Shown: positions 57,174-64,000 of the stretch, in pieces
Layout: each line of letters starts with the position of its first letter
Numbering within the stretch: position 1 is the first letter of the stretch
From: JASJAR01 sp039198225
Lineage (GTDB): Bacteria > Pseudomonadota > Alphaproteobacteria > Rhodobacterales > Rhodobacteraceae
Direction of reading: 5' to 3'
DNA: 64,000 nucleotides
Assembly: GCA_039198225.1 (NCBI GenBank)
Contig: JBCCTQ010000018.1
Location: forward strand, 1 to 64,000
Made by a program: the position numbers and the translations under genes
Notes under the pieces: model-generated
Database searches by the model: none
Told to the model about the DNA's origin: nothing
Seen by the model: only the letters and a program-made list of their open reading frames with translations

Positions 57174-57812
57174 CTAAGTCATCGCGACGGGGAGCGAAAC
57201 CTCATTCCGACGCCGCCAGGGCAAAGTGAACGGGTCATCAAACCAAGCCGCTTCGGACGCGCCGGTGGCCTCAAGACCTTTGGCGGCATTCCAGCGGCGG
57301 AGGCGGCGTTCTTGATTGGCAATCCGAGCTTCGGTGGCAAGGCCCGCAAAACCCACAACGCTCCGCAAGTCCGGCGCCAATTCGACAATGCGGATTGATT
57401 GGTTTTCGGGTTCGGGCAGGGTCTCGGCTGTGTATTCTGACGGCATCATGAAACGCACTGTCCAAGCGTCGCCTTCCGCCGCGCGAGTGACCGGCGCGGT
57501 CATTGCGATTTTCTCGGGGGCGCGGGTTACGGGGGCTGTCATGGCCACCTTCGCGGCGGTAGTGTTTTTTCCGAAGATGTAGCCCGCCAATGTCCGAAAC
57601 CCCTGGCGGAGGGCTGCGTCGGCCGAGCCCCGGATCGTGACCTCGGCAGCGAGGAAGGGGCGGTAGCGGCGAAGCTCAAAGGGACCTTCGCGCTGAAGGA
57701 CGTCCCAGCTCGGGGTCTCGTAGCCTCGGTATTCGGCGGCTGCGGCGCCGGATGCGGCTAGTCCTGTGGCCGACATTCCCAAGAGGGCGCTCCGTCGTGT
57801 CATGTTGCTCAT
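57174..57812 (-). CDS. SOUL-family heme-binding protein, exported
   Basis: A 212-residue protein. A Tat-like signal (MTRRSALLGMSATGLAASGA) precedes a SOUL/HBP domain: YETPSWDVLQREGPFELRRY, FRTLAGYIFGKNTTAAKVAM, a duplicated TAPVTR motif (MTAPVTRAPEKIAMTAPVTR), and a closing ARIANQERRLRRWNAAKGL. SOUL proteins bind heme or tetrapyrroles; no axial ligand can be assigned here. Start at 57812 is chosen because it exposes the signal. Confidence 0.9.
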   Translation of the reverse strand: MSNMTRRSALLGMSATGLAASGAAAAEYRGYETPSWDVLQREGPFELRRYRPFLAAEVTIRGSADAALRQGFRTLAGYIFGKNTTAAKVAMTAPVTRAPEKIAMTAPVTRAAEGDAWTVRFMMPSEYTAETLPEPENQSIRIVELAPDLRSVVGFAGLATEARIANQERRLRRWNAAKGLEATGASEAAWFDDPFTLPWRRRNEVSLPVAMT

Positions 57813-58031
57813 ATGACTTCTACGCCGCCCCGCGCGCGTCGGATCACCTGGCCTGCCTTGAAAACAACGCAAATGACGGTATGCTTCGCTAATGGCTTTG
57901 ATGTACGTCACCGACGATCATGCTCGCGTGCCCTGGCGCTTTTACGGCGCTCAGCTCTGCGTGCGCCTATCCGTTTAAGCAAACACCCCGCACATTTTCC
58001 GTGTTTCCATCGCTTTGCTTGAGCCACCGCT

Positions 58032-59438
58032 ATGTCAACTCCGCGTACCCTCTACGATAAAATCTGGGATGATCACGTCGTCCGATCGGGCGAAGACGGA
58101 TCGACGCTGGTCTATATCGACCGCCATTTCGTCCACGAAGTCACAAGCCCCCAGGCCTTCGAGGGTCTCCGGATGGCCGGAAGGCCCGTTCGTGCGCCGG
58201 AGAAGACCATCGCCGTCCCCGACCATAACGTGCCCACCGACCCGACCCGGCTGTCGGGCATCAAGGACGAGCAATCGCGGATCCAGGTGGAGGCGCTCCG
58301 GACCAACACCAGAGATTTCGGGGTCGAGCTTTATGACATGGACGACAAGCGCCAAGGCATCGTCCATATCGTGGGACCCGAGCAGGGTTGGACCCAGCCT
58401 GGGCTGACGATTGTCTGCGGCGACAGCCACACCGCGACCCACGGAGCCTTCGGCGCACTCGCCCATGGGATCGGGACCTCCGAAGTCGAGCACGTTCTGG
58501 CCACCCAAACGCTCATCCAAATGAAATCGAAGAATATGCTGGTGGAGGTCGAGGGCGATCTCGCACCCGGGGTGACGGCAAAGGACATCACCCTTTCGAT
58601 TATCGGCAAAACCGGAACGGCCGGGGGCACGGGCCATGTGATCGAATATGCCGGTTCGGCGATCCGGGCGCTCTCCATGGAAGGACGGATGACAGTCTGC
58701 AACATGGCCATCGAAGGCGGCGCCCGGGCGGGGCTCATCGCGCCTGACGAGACGACTTTTGCCTATGTTAAAGGCCGCCCCCATGCGCCGAAGGGCGAGA
58801 TGTGGGACAAAGCACTGGCCTTTTGGCAAACGCTCCGTTCAGACGAGGGTGCCCATTTTGACCGGGTGGTGCATCTTGACGCGAGCGAGATTGCCCCGGT
58901 CGTGACCTGGGGCACCTCGCCCGAGGACGTGTTGCCCATCACTGACCGCGTGCCCGACCCCCACACGTTCCAAGGCCCCAAAGTCGACGCCGCACGGCGC
59001 TCCCTCGACTATATGGGGCTCGAACCCGGCACCCGGCTCCAGGATGTCGAAATTGACACGGTGTTCATCGGCTCATGCACCAACGGGCGGATCGAGGACT
59101 TGCGCGAAGTGGCCAAGATCATGGAAGGCCGCCGCGTCAAAGACGGGCTCCGAGCGATGATCGTGCCGGGCTCGGGAATCGTTCGCCTCCAGGCCGAGCA
59201 AGAAGGGATCGCCCAAAAGCTCCAGGAGGCTGGATTCGAATGGCGGATGTCGGGCTGTTCGATGTGTCTTGGCATGAACCCTGACCAGCTCAAACCCGGC
59301 GAACGTTGCGCGTCGACCTCGAATCGCAACTTCGAAGGACGCCAAGGATATAAGGGCCGAACGCATCTGATGTCGCCCGCGATGGCGGCCGCTGCGGCGG
59401 TTACGGGACGGCTGACCGACGTGCGTGACCTTATGTAA
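58032..59438 (+). CDS. leuC: 3-isopropylmalate dehydratase large subunit LeuC
   Basis: The aconitase-family subunit carrying the [4Fe-4S] cluster for leucine synthesis. Cluster cysteines are visible: FIGSCTNGRIEDLR and SGCSMCLGMNPDQL. Substrate-region motifs VPDHNVPT and VCGDSHTATHGAFGALAHG are intact. The length of 468 residues is normal. The small subunit gene leuD lies 1.3 kb downstream, separated by a surface-protein gene instead of the usual short gap. Confidence 0.97.
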   Translation: MSTPRTLYDKIWDDHVVRSGEDGSTLVYIDRHFVHEVTSPQAFEGLRMAGRPVRAPEKTIAVPDHNVPTDPTRLSGIKDEQSRIQVEALRTNTRDFGVELYDMDDKRQGIVHIVGPEQGWTQPGLTIVCGDSHTATHGAFGALAHGIGTSEVEHVLATQTLIQMKSKNMLVEVEGDLAPGVTAKDITLSIIGKTGTAGGTGHVIEYAGSAIRALSMEGRMTVCNMAIEGGARAGLIAPDETTFAYVKGRPHAPKGEMWDKALAFWQTLRSDEGAHFDRVVHLDASEIAPVVTWGTSPEDVLPITDRVPDPHTFQGPKVDAARRSLDYMGLEPGTRLQDVEIDTVFIGSCTNGRIEDLREVAKIMEGRRVKDGLRAMIVPGSGIVRLQAEQEGIAQKLQEAGFEWRMSGCSMCLGMNPDQLKPGERCASTSNRNFEGRQGYKGRTHLMSPAMAAAAAVTGRLTDVRDLM

Positions 59439-59690
59439 CCCTGGCAATACCCCGGCTGCCGTCCGGACCACGCAATCCCGCATTGTTGCAATTTTGGCAT
59501 ACAATCGCCGAGCTTAACCGGGTATTTCGGCGGCACTCCGAACAAATTCGACGAAGCGATTGTTGGTCCTGAGAGAATGTGGCAAAGATGCGGCAATCCC
59601 GGGAACGCTGTCGGGTTCTTATGTTGCGAGTTGCGTGCACAGCCAAAGAGCGAGGGTCGGCACGCTTCGGATTTTAGTGGGGAGTTCGCT

Positions 59691-60536
59691 ATGCGTACTT
59701 TACAAACCGTTTCAGCCTCAATCGCGCTGGCCATGGCCGCGTCGAATGCGTTTGCTGCGGCGGTCACTATCGAGAGCGTCACCGGCGAATGGGTGTCGGT
59801 GGGACCGAACAATGTATTTGGAGTGGAATATTCCGCGTCGCGCGACCAGGTGGACTGGGGCAGGCCTTTTAGGAGCGGCGGCGACAAGAGCGGATACAAG
59901 TTCGAGGGCCTCATCCCGCCGCCGATCAACGTGACACCGGACACGACGTTCGACCTCGGCAAATTCACCCATCTCAACAACTCGTTGTCGCCCAACACAC
60001 CCGGCGCGCCGACGATCAGCCAGGCCGAGCTTAAGGTCGATATCGGCGTCGATATTGGCGGCAGCAAATACTCGATCTCGCAGACCTACAATTTCGCCCA
60101 TGAGGAAACGGCAAACAGGATTGGCACCCGTGCCACCTGCGCTTATGGCGGGGCAGAAGGCCAGGGCGTCAATGTCAACGGCTGCGCCGACAGGGTGACG
60201 GCGACGCTCAACGATGCGGTCAGCGAGACGATCGTCCTCGACGGGTTGGAGTATATTTTCGAGATCACCGGATTCATGGCCGAAGGTGCGATGAACCTTC
60301 TCGACTTCTTCCTGACAACCGAGGAAGAGGACAACTCGGCGATCTTGGTCGGGAAATACTCGATCAACGAGGTTGATGATCCAACGCCGCCTGCACCACC
60401 CGAGACACCGCCGGAAACGCCTCCGTCTTCGCCCCCGGGCGACCCGATCACTCCGGTTCCGCTCCCTGCGGCTGGGTGGATGCTGATCGCCGGCATCGGT
60501 GGACTGGCCGCACTCCGGCGCCGGAAGAAAGCCTGA
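59691..60536 (+). CDS. THxN-family VPLPA-CTERM surface protein
   Basis: A 281-residue exported protein. A Sec signal (MRTLQTVSASIALAMAASNA) precedes a beta-rich domain with FDLGKFTHLNNSL, the THxN motif, and AELKVDIGVDIGGSKYSISQ. A proline-rich spacer (TPPAPPETPPETPPSSPPG) leads to VPLPAAGWMLIAGIGGLAAL and RRRKKA, a classic VPLPA-CTERM exosortase signal. It is probably surface-anchored or matrix-associated. ATG at 59691 follows GGGGAG. An intrinsic terminator follows at 60565. Confidence 0.9.
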   Translation: MRTLQTVSASIALAMAASNAFAAAVTIESVTGEWVSVGPNNVFGVEYSASRDQVDWGRPFRSGGDKSGYKFEGLIPPPINVTPDTTFDLGKFTHLNNSLSPNTPGAPTISQAELKVDIGVDIGGSKYSISQTYNFAHEETANRIGTRATCAYGGAEGQGVNVNGCADRVTATLNDAVSETIVLDGLEYIFEITGFMAEGAMNLLDFFLTTEEEDNSAILVGKYSINEVDDPTPPAPPETPPETPPSSPPGDPITPVPLPAAGWMLIAGIGGLAALRRRKKA

Positions 60537-60564
60537 GGCATATCAAATATCGCTACGGGGAAAG

Positions 60565-60588
60565 CCGCACCTTCGGGTGCGGTTTTTT
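60565..60588 (+). terminator. Rho-independent terminator after the THxN gene
   Basis: Arms CCGCACC (60565-60571) and GGTGCGG (60576-60582) with the stable loop TTCG, followed by TTTTTT. Separates the surface-protein gene from leuD. Confidence 0.9.
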
Positions 60589-60765
60589 CGTTTGGAGAGC
60601 CGCAGCGGGCTGACCTGCGCTTGGTTCGAAGCGCGGTGGAGACGGGACGCCGCAGCCCCGCTTTCGCATGTAAGGCTCTAATTCCCCGGAACATGCCCTT
60701 TTGCACCGCACGCCCAGAATGCATAGATTGAGCCAAACCGGCTCACTAAGCGTCAAGGAACACCC

Positions 60766-61371
60766 GTGGATAAATTCACCAAACTGACCGGCGTCGCGGC
60801 GCCCATGCCGCGGGTGAATGTCGACACGGATATGATCCTGCCAAAGCAATATCTCAAAACGATCAAGCGCACTGGGCTCGGCGTCGCCCTGTTCGAGGAA
60901 CTCCGTTACACGCGGGACGGCGCCGAGACCGAGGATTTTGTCCTCAACCGACCGGCCTACCGGGATGCCAAGATCCTGGTGACGGGTGACAATTTCGGCT
61001 GCGGCTCGTCGCGGGAGCACGCGCCGTGGGCGCTCTTGGATTTCGGGATCAGGGTGGTGATTTCGACGTCTTTCGCCGACATTTTCTTCAACAATTGCTT
61101 TAAGAACGGCATCTTGCCGGTCACGCTACCGGAAGAGAAGGTCACGCTCTTGATGGGCGATGCCGAGAAAGGTGCCAACGCGGTGCTGTCGGTGGATCTC
61201 GAAAGTCAGACCATCAGCCGGCCCAATGGCGAGGTAATCCATTTCGACATTGACCCCTTCCGACGCCACTGCCTTTTGAACGGGCTTGACGATATCGGTC
61301 TCACACTCGAAGCGGCCGAAGACATTGACCGGTTCGAAGGCGATTTTCACGCCGAGCGCCCCTGGCTCTAA
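60766..61371 (+). CDS. leuD: 3-isopropylmalate dehydratase small subunit LeuD
   Basis: The swivelling-domain partner of LeuC. The 201-residue chain carries VNVDTDMILPKQYLKTIKRT and the substrate loop GDNFGCGSSREHAPWAL. It starts with GTG at 60766 (VDKFTKLTGVAAPMP). The upstream terminator at 60565 means it needs its own promoter, in the 180-bp gap before it, so it cannot simply be read through from leuC. Confidence 0.96.
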   Translation: MDKFTKLTGVAAPMPRVNVDTDMILPKQYLKTIKRTGLGVALFEELRYTRDGAETEDFVLNRPAYRDAKILVTGDNFGCGSSREHAPWALLDFGIRVVISTSFADIFFNNCFKNGILPVTLPEEKVTLLMGDAEKGANAVLSVDLESQTISRPNGEVIHFDIDPFRRHCLLNGLDDIGLTLEAAEDIDRFEGDFHAERPWL

Positions 61372-61422
61372 GCCACCCGCACACTGTGAAGCGGCTTTGC
61401 GTTGATGCAATGTCGCACCAGT

Positions 61423-61431
61423 TTATCCACA
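61423..61431. promoter_or_regulatory. DnaA-box 9-mer after leuD
   Basis: TTATCCACA, a perfect DnaA box, 52 bp after the leuD stop and 160 bp before the membrane-protein gene. Only one box is seen; chance occurrence is possible. Confidence 0.25.
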
Positions 61432-61594
61432 AAAAAGCCACAAGCCGTCGTCATGGTTAACAGCGAGTTGCTGCAATTTCCGAAAGATGGCAAAAATTGG
61501 GCAAGATTGGGGCACGTCGCCATAAACGGCGCGATCTCAGTGGAATAAGGGCTCCGCAACGAACGGGGCCCGTCCGATATGAGGAATTGGGGCA

Positions 61595-62425
61595 GTGATC
61601 GCTCGGCTTATAGGCGCCGTTCTACGGGCCATTTTGGTTGTGATGCTAATCGCGACCCCGGCGCTCATGCTTCCGGGGACAACCGAAGACATTGCCCAGA
61701 TCGTCACATTGGTTGCGATCTTTGCGGCTGCCCTCACGATATTTGAATACGCCTCCTCCTATCCGGGCCTTGTGGAATTCCGGGATGCCCCGCCGTTCAA
61801 CCGGATCCGCTACCTGTCGCTCTTCGCGACGGTGTTTCTTCTATCGACCATGGCCCGGGGCACGGTGGAGCCAACGAACCTCACCATTCTGGTCGAGAGC
61901 GTAGGTCGGTTGATCGGCTCGATCATCGACTTCCCCTATAGCCCGGTTCGCCTGGTTGTGTTGATGCTGCCGCCCGATTCCACGGTGGCAGAGATTGAAA
62001 CTGTGCGGTCGTCGGCCGGCATTGCCTATCTCATCTCGCTTTTCACCCTGACGCTTTTCTTGATCATCCAACGGCTGATCTCATGGCCGTTGGGCTCGGG
62101 GAGTTTCAACGTGTGGGTCAACCTTCCCACCTTTGACCCTACGGCCGGCGGCGATGTGGTGGAGCGGCTCTCGCGGGACGCGCGCTTTAACATTGCGTTA
62201 GGGTTTTTGCTGCCATTCGTCATGCCAACGATTGTCAACGCAGCCTCGTCGCTTTTTGGGGCGATCACGCTCGACAATCCGCATACGTTGATTTGGACGG
62301 TGGCGGCATGGGCCTTCCTTCCCGCATCGCTTTTCATGCGTGGCATCGCCATGGGTCGGATCGCCTCGATGATCCGCGAAAAGCGCCGTCGGGCCGCCGA
62401 CGACGCGGACTTGCTTACGGTCTGA
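61595..62425 (+). CDS. Polytopic membrane protein of unknown function
   Basis: A 276-residue protein with about five or six hydrophobic segments: 8-28, 35-53, 75-90, 110-127, 140-160, 200-222 and 230-250. It starts with GTG at 61595 (MIARLIGAVLRAILVVMLIA). The basic C-terminal tail (MGRIASMIREKRRRAADDAD) is cytoplasmic. I recall the gene next to leuD in Rhodobacterales, but not a function. The next gene's coding frame overlaps its 3' end. Confidence 0.8.
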   Translation: MIARLIGAVLRAILVVMLIATPALMLPGTTEDIAQIVTLVAIFAAALTIFEYASSYPGLVEFRDAPPFNRIRYLSLFATVFLLSTMARGTVEPTNLTILVESVGRLIGSIIDFPYSPVRLVVLMLPPDSTVAEIETVRSSAGIAYLISLFTLTLFLIIQRLISWPLGSGSFNVWVNLPTFDPTAGGDVVERLSRDARFNIALGFLLPFVMPTIVNAASSLFGAITLDNPHTLIWTVAAWAFLPASLFMRGIAMGRIASMIREKRRRAADDADLLTV

Positions 62426-63528
62426 TCGGGGCCCTTGCGGCCGGTGCGGTCGCGGCCGAACCCATCCGGGTGGCAACCTTCAACGTCGAACTCGCGAGGG
62501 AAGGCCCGGGGCTTCTCCTCAGAGACATCCGACGGGGCGATAGCGAAGACATCGCTGTGGCGGCGGGGATCATCGCCCATATCACGCCGGATATTCTTCA
62601 CCTGACGTCCTTTGACTATGATGCGGGCGGCCAAGCGCTCGGCGCCTTCGCGCGTCTGATCGCGGAGCGGGGTGTTGACTATCCTTACGCATTTGCCCTC
62701 GCACCCAATACCGGGGTCCCAACCGGGCTCGATCTTGACGGGGACGGCCGGTTAGGCGGGCCGGGTGACGCCCAGGGCTATGGCCGATTTCGCGGCCACG
62801 GCGGGATGGCGATCCTCTCGCGCTGGCCCATTGCGGCGGCGGATGCGGTGGACCTGAGCGGATTGCTTTGGGCCGAGTTTCCGGGCGCATCGGTGCCAGA
62901 CATTTTTGGGCAGAAGACCCGGAACGCCCTGCGCCTCTCGACCACGGGCCATTGGGATGTGCCGGTAAAAACGCCGAGCCACGGTTCCGTGCGCCTCCTT
63001 GCGTTCTATGCGACGCCTCCGGTTTTTGATGGACCTGAAGATCGAAACGGGCGTCGCAACCATGATGAAGCCGCGCTCTGGCGGGCTTGGCTCGATGGCG
63101 CCTTGGAAGGCGCTCCGCCCGAAGAACGGTTTGTTATAATCGGCGATGCCAATCTCGATCCCAAGGACGGCGACGGTCGGCCCAGCGCGCTCAAAGCTCT
63201 GATCGCCGATCCGCGGATCCAGGACCCTGAACCGCGCTCGGATGGCGGGACAGCAGCCGCGGATCAAGGCGGGGCCAACCGGGGCCACCGGGGTGATCCG
63301 GCACTCGACACGGCCGATTGGGCCGACACGCCTGCCGACACAAAGCCGGGCAATCTTCGGGTCGATTACGTTCTTCCCTCGGCCGATTGGCGCGTCGTAG
63401 AGGCGGGCGTGTTTTGGCCTCCCCCAGATGACCCGAACGCGGCCTTACTCGGCAGCCGAGAGCGGGGCGGTGGCTCCCGGCACCGGCTTGTTTGGGTGGA
63501 TATCGAGCCCGCGGAGGGCAATCGGTAG
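62308..63528 (+). CDS. Exported endonuclease/exonuclease/phosphatase-family protein
   Basis: A DNase I-like fold protein. Visible motifs: RVATFNVELAREGPGLLLRD (start of the fold), GRFRGHGGMAILSRWPI, FVIIGDANLDPKDGDGR, LRVDYVLPSADWRVVEAGVF and the catalytic-His end GSRHRLVWVDIEPA. The mature chain starts near AAEPIRV, with a hydrophobic stretch GLAYGLIGALAAGAVAA before it. The start is unclear: the only upstream ATG (62308) implies a 118-bp overlap with the previous gene and an odd arginine-rich N-terminus; a CTG at 62422 would fit a normal signal peptide. Phosphodiesterase or phosphatase of unknown substrate. Confidence 0.85.
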   Translation: MGLPSRIAFHAWHRHGSDRLDDPRKAPSGRRRRGLAYGLIGALAAGAVAAEPIRVATFNVELAREGPGLLLRDIRRGDSEDIAVAAGIIAHITPDILHLTSFDYDAGGQALGAFARLIAERGVDYPYAFALAPNTGVPTGLDLDGDGRLGGPGDAQGYGRFRGHGGMAILSRWPIAAADAVDLSGLLWAEFPGASVPDIFGQKTRNALRLSTTGHWDVPVKTPSHGSVRLLAFYATPPVFDGPEDRNGRRNHDEAALWRAWLDGALEGAPPEERFVIIGDANLDPKDGDGRPSALKALIADPRIQDPEPRSDGGTAAADQGGANRGHRGDPALDTADWADTPADTKPGNLRVDYVLPSADWRVVEAGVFWPPPDDPNAALLGSRERGGGSRHRLVWVDIEPAEGNR

Positions 63529-64000
63529 GGCGGTTTCGAGGGGCGCTGGTCGAAACTCGGGCAGGAGCCTCCGGAGTTTTTCACCGTCGAGACGGTGCGG
63601 CCTGTTCCAGAGGTAGCGCATCTCGACGAGATGGCGGCCCATGGGCCAGACGGGTGCCAAGAGGCGAAGGGGCAGCCAACTCATGGACGTTGTCTCGATC
63701 GGCTGCCCCATGGCCGTGCCTACCGCCTCGCCCAAGTCCTGCCCGGTAAGGGTGAAGCCATCAAAGGGCACATCCTCGAACCTTTCGAGACGGTCGCGCC
63801 GGTCGGCCAAGCCAACCGAAGCCCTGGCCATGTCGGGAAGCCAGGCCCAACTATGCACCCTGTCGAGGGCGCCCGGATAGACAAACCGGCCTTGCCCGAG
63901 CCTTGCGGCCATGACCTTGTCAAACCAGTTGCCACTCGGCCGGGTGTCAAGAAAATCGCCCGCCCGAAGGACAATCGTTTGCGCGGAGCTGGCGCGATAG
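63445..64000 (-). CDS. NAD-dependent epimerase/dehydratase, partial (5' end beyond window)
   Basis: The C-terminal 184 residues of an extended-SDR-type protein. Readable segments are QTIVLRAGDFLDTRPSGNWF, MAARLGQGRFVYPGALDRVH, SWAWLPDMARASVGLADRRD and VEMRYLWNRPHRLDGEKLRR. The N-terminal Rossmann motif and catalytic YxxxK lie outside the window. The 3' end overlaps the convergent exonuclease-family gene by 84 bp. Similar to proteins labelled NAD(P)H-binding epimerases; substrate unknown. Confidence 0.85.
   Translation of the reverse strand, partial: YRASSAQTIVLRAGDFLDTRPSGNWFDKVMAARLGQGRFVYPGALDRVHSWAWLPDMARASVGLADRRDRLERFEDVPFDGFTLTGQDLGEAVGTAMGQPIETTSMSWLPLRLLAPVWPMGRHLVEMRYLWNRPHRLDGEKLRRLLPEFRPAPLETALPIALRGLDIHPNKPVPGATAPLSAAE

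Noticed and set aside
58310..60067. Large minus-strand frames opposite leuC and the THxN gene
   Set aside because: Antisense shadows; LeuC cluster motifs and the THxN/VPLPA features are on the plus strand.
1..64000. CRISPR arrays, tRNAs, rRNAs, insertion sequences, prophage genes
   Set aside because: No regularly spaced repeats, T-loop motifs, transposase-like proteins or phage structural genes were recognised.

Overview
The window looks like chromosome of an alphaproteobacterium of the order Rhodobacterales (Paracoccaceae/Roseobacteraceae type). The grounds are high GC, Rhodobacterales-style gene orders (irr next to fabA-fabB-fabI; rsfS-rlmH-gpmI-envC-ctpA-rppH; tamA-tamB; leuC/leuD followed by a membrane protein and an exonuclease-family gene), the ParA-like division regulator MipZ, an adenosylcobalamin-dependent ribonucleotide reductase and a VPLPA-type sorting tail. 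This assignment rests on remembered gene orders and protein families, not on a database search. I saw no rRNA, tRNA, CRISPR array, prophage or insertion sequence.

Layout. 0-3.4 kb: a CRP-like regulator, miaB, and a conserved protein divergent from miaB. 3.5-9.3 kb: the iron/heme regulator Irr, divergent from fabA-fabB-fabI, which runs on into a tightly coupled HAD dehalogenase, alpha/beta hydrolase and PLP ammonia-lyase. 9.3-15.2 kb: a small NTF2-like secreted protein, trmD-rplS-rpmE with a strong terminator, a SnoaL-like ester cyclase, a TetR/DUF4345 divergent pair with a double operator, a headless cupin remnant, and an M42 aminopeptidase. 15.4-22.4 kb: mipZ, an unknown membrane protein, nrdJ coupled to a DUF1653 protein, a GST, and a PAS-GGDEF-EAL protein. 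22.6-25.7 kb: a probable zinc-related operon (ZrgA-like DUF2796 protein, ABC ATPase, FtsX-type permease, DUF3299 protein). 25.8-36.9 kb: serB, an IalB-like protein, rlmN, an orphan BrnA-type antitoxin, a LOG-family protein, dapD, two unknown proteins, a choice-of-anchor L/Hint protein, dapE, a GNAT and an MltB-type lytic transglycosylase.

37-45.1 kb (mostly minus strand): rnr, a dnaE2 that lacks its usual C-terminal OB-fold, a GNAT, the glutathione-dependent formaldehyde dehydrogenase, apt, and a 54-residue ribbon-helix-helix protein that starts with TTG. 45.5-57.8 kb (all minus strand): rppH, ctpA, envC, gpmI, rlmH, rsfS, tamB, tamA and a SOUL heme-binding protein. 58-64 kb: leuC, a THxN/VPLPA-CTERM surface protein, leuD, an unknown membrane protein, an endonuclease/exonuclease/phosphatase-family protein, and the 3' part of an NAD-dependent epimerase cut by the window edge.

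Most of the window is core metabolism and envelope biogenesis: fatty acid synthesis, lysine/DAP and leucine synthesis, tRNA/rRNA modification, outer-membrane assembly and peptidoglycan turnover. I did not find an obvious new defence or mobile system. The less ordinary points are: a TTAA-N7-TTAA (CtrA-type) site just upstream of nrdJ and another beside an unexplained 444-bp gap at 45.1-45.5 kb; the truncated dnaE2 without imuA/imuB; a probable CTG start for rsfS; the zinc-type operon with an upstream Zur-like palindrome; the double TetR operator; and a 22-bp intergenic element repeated three times.
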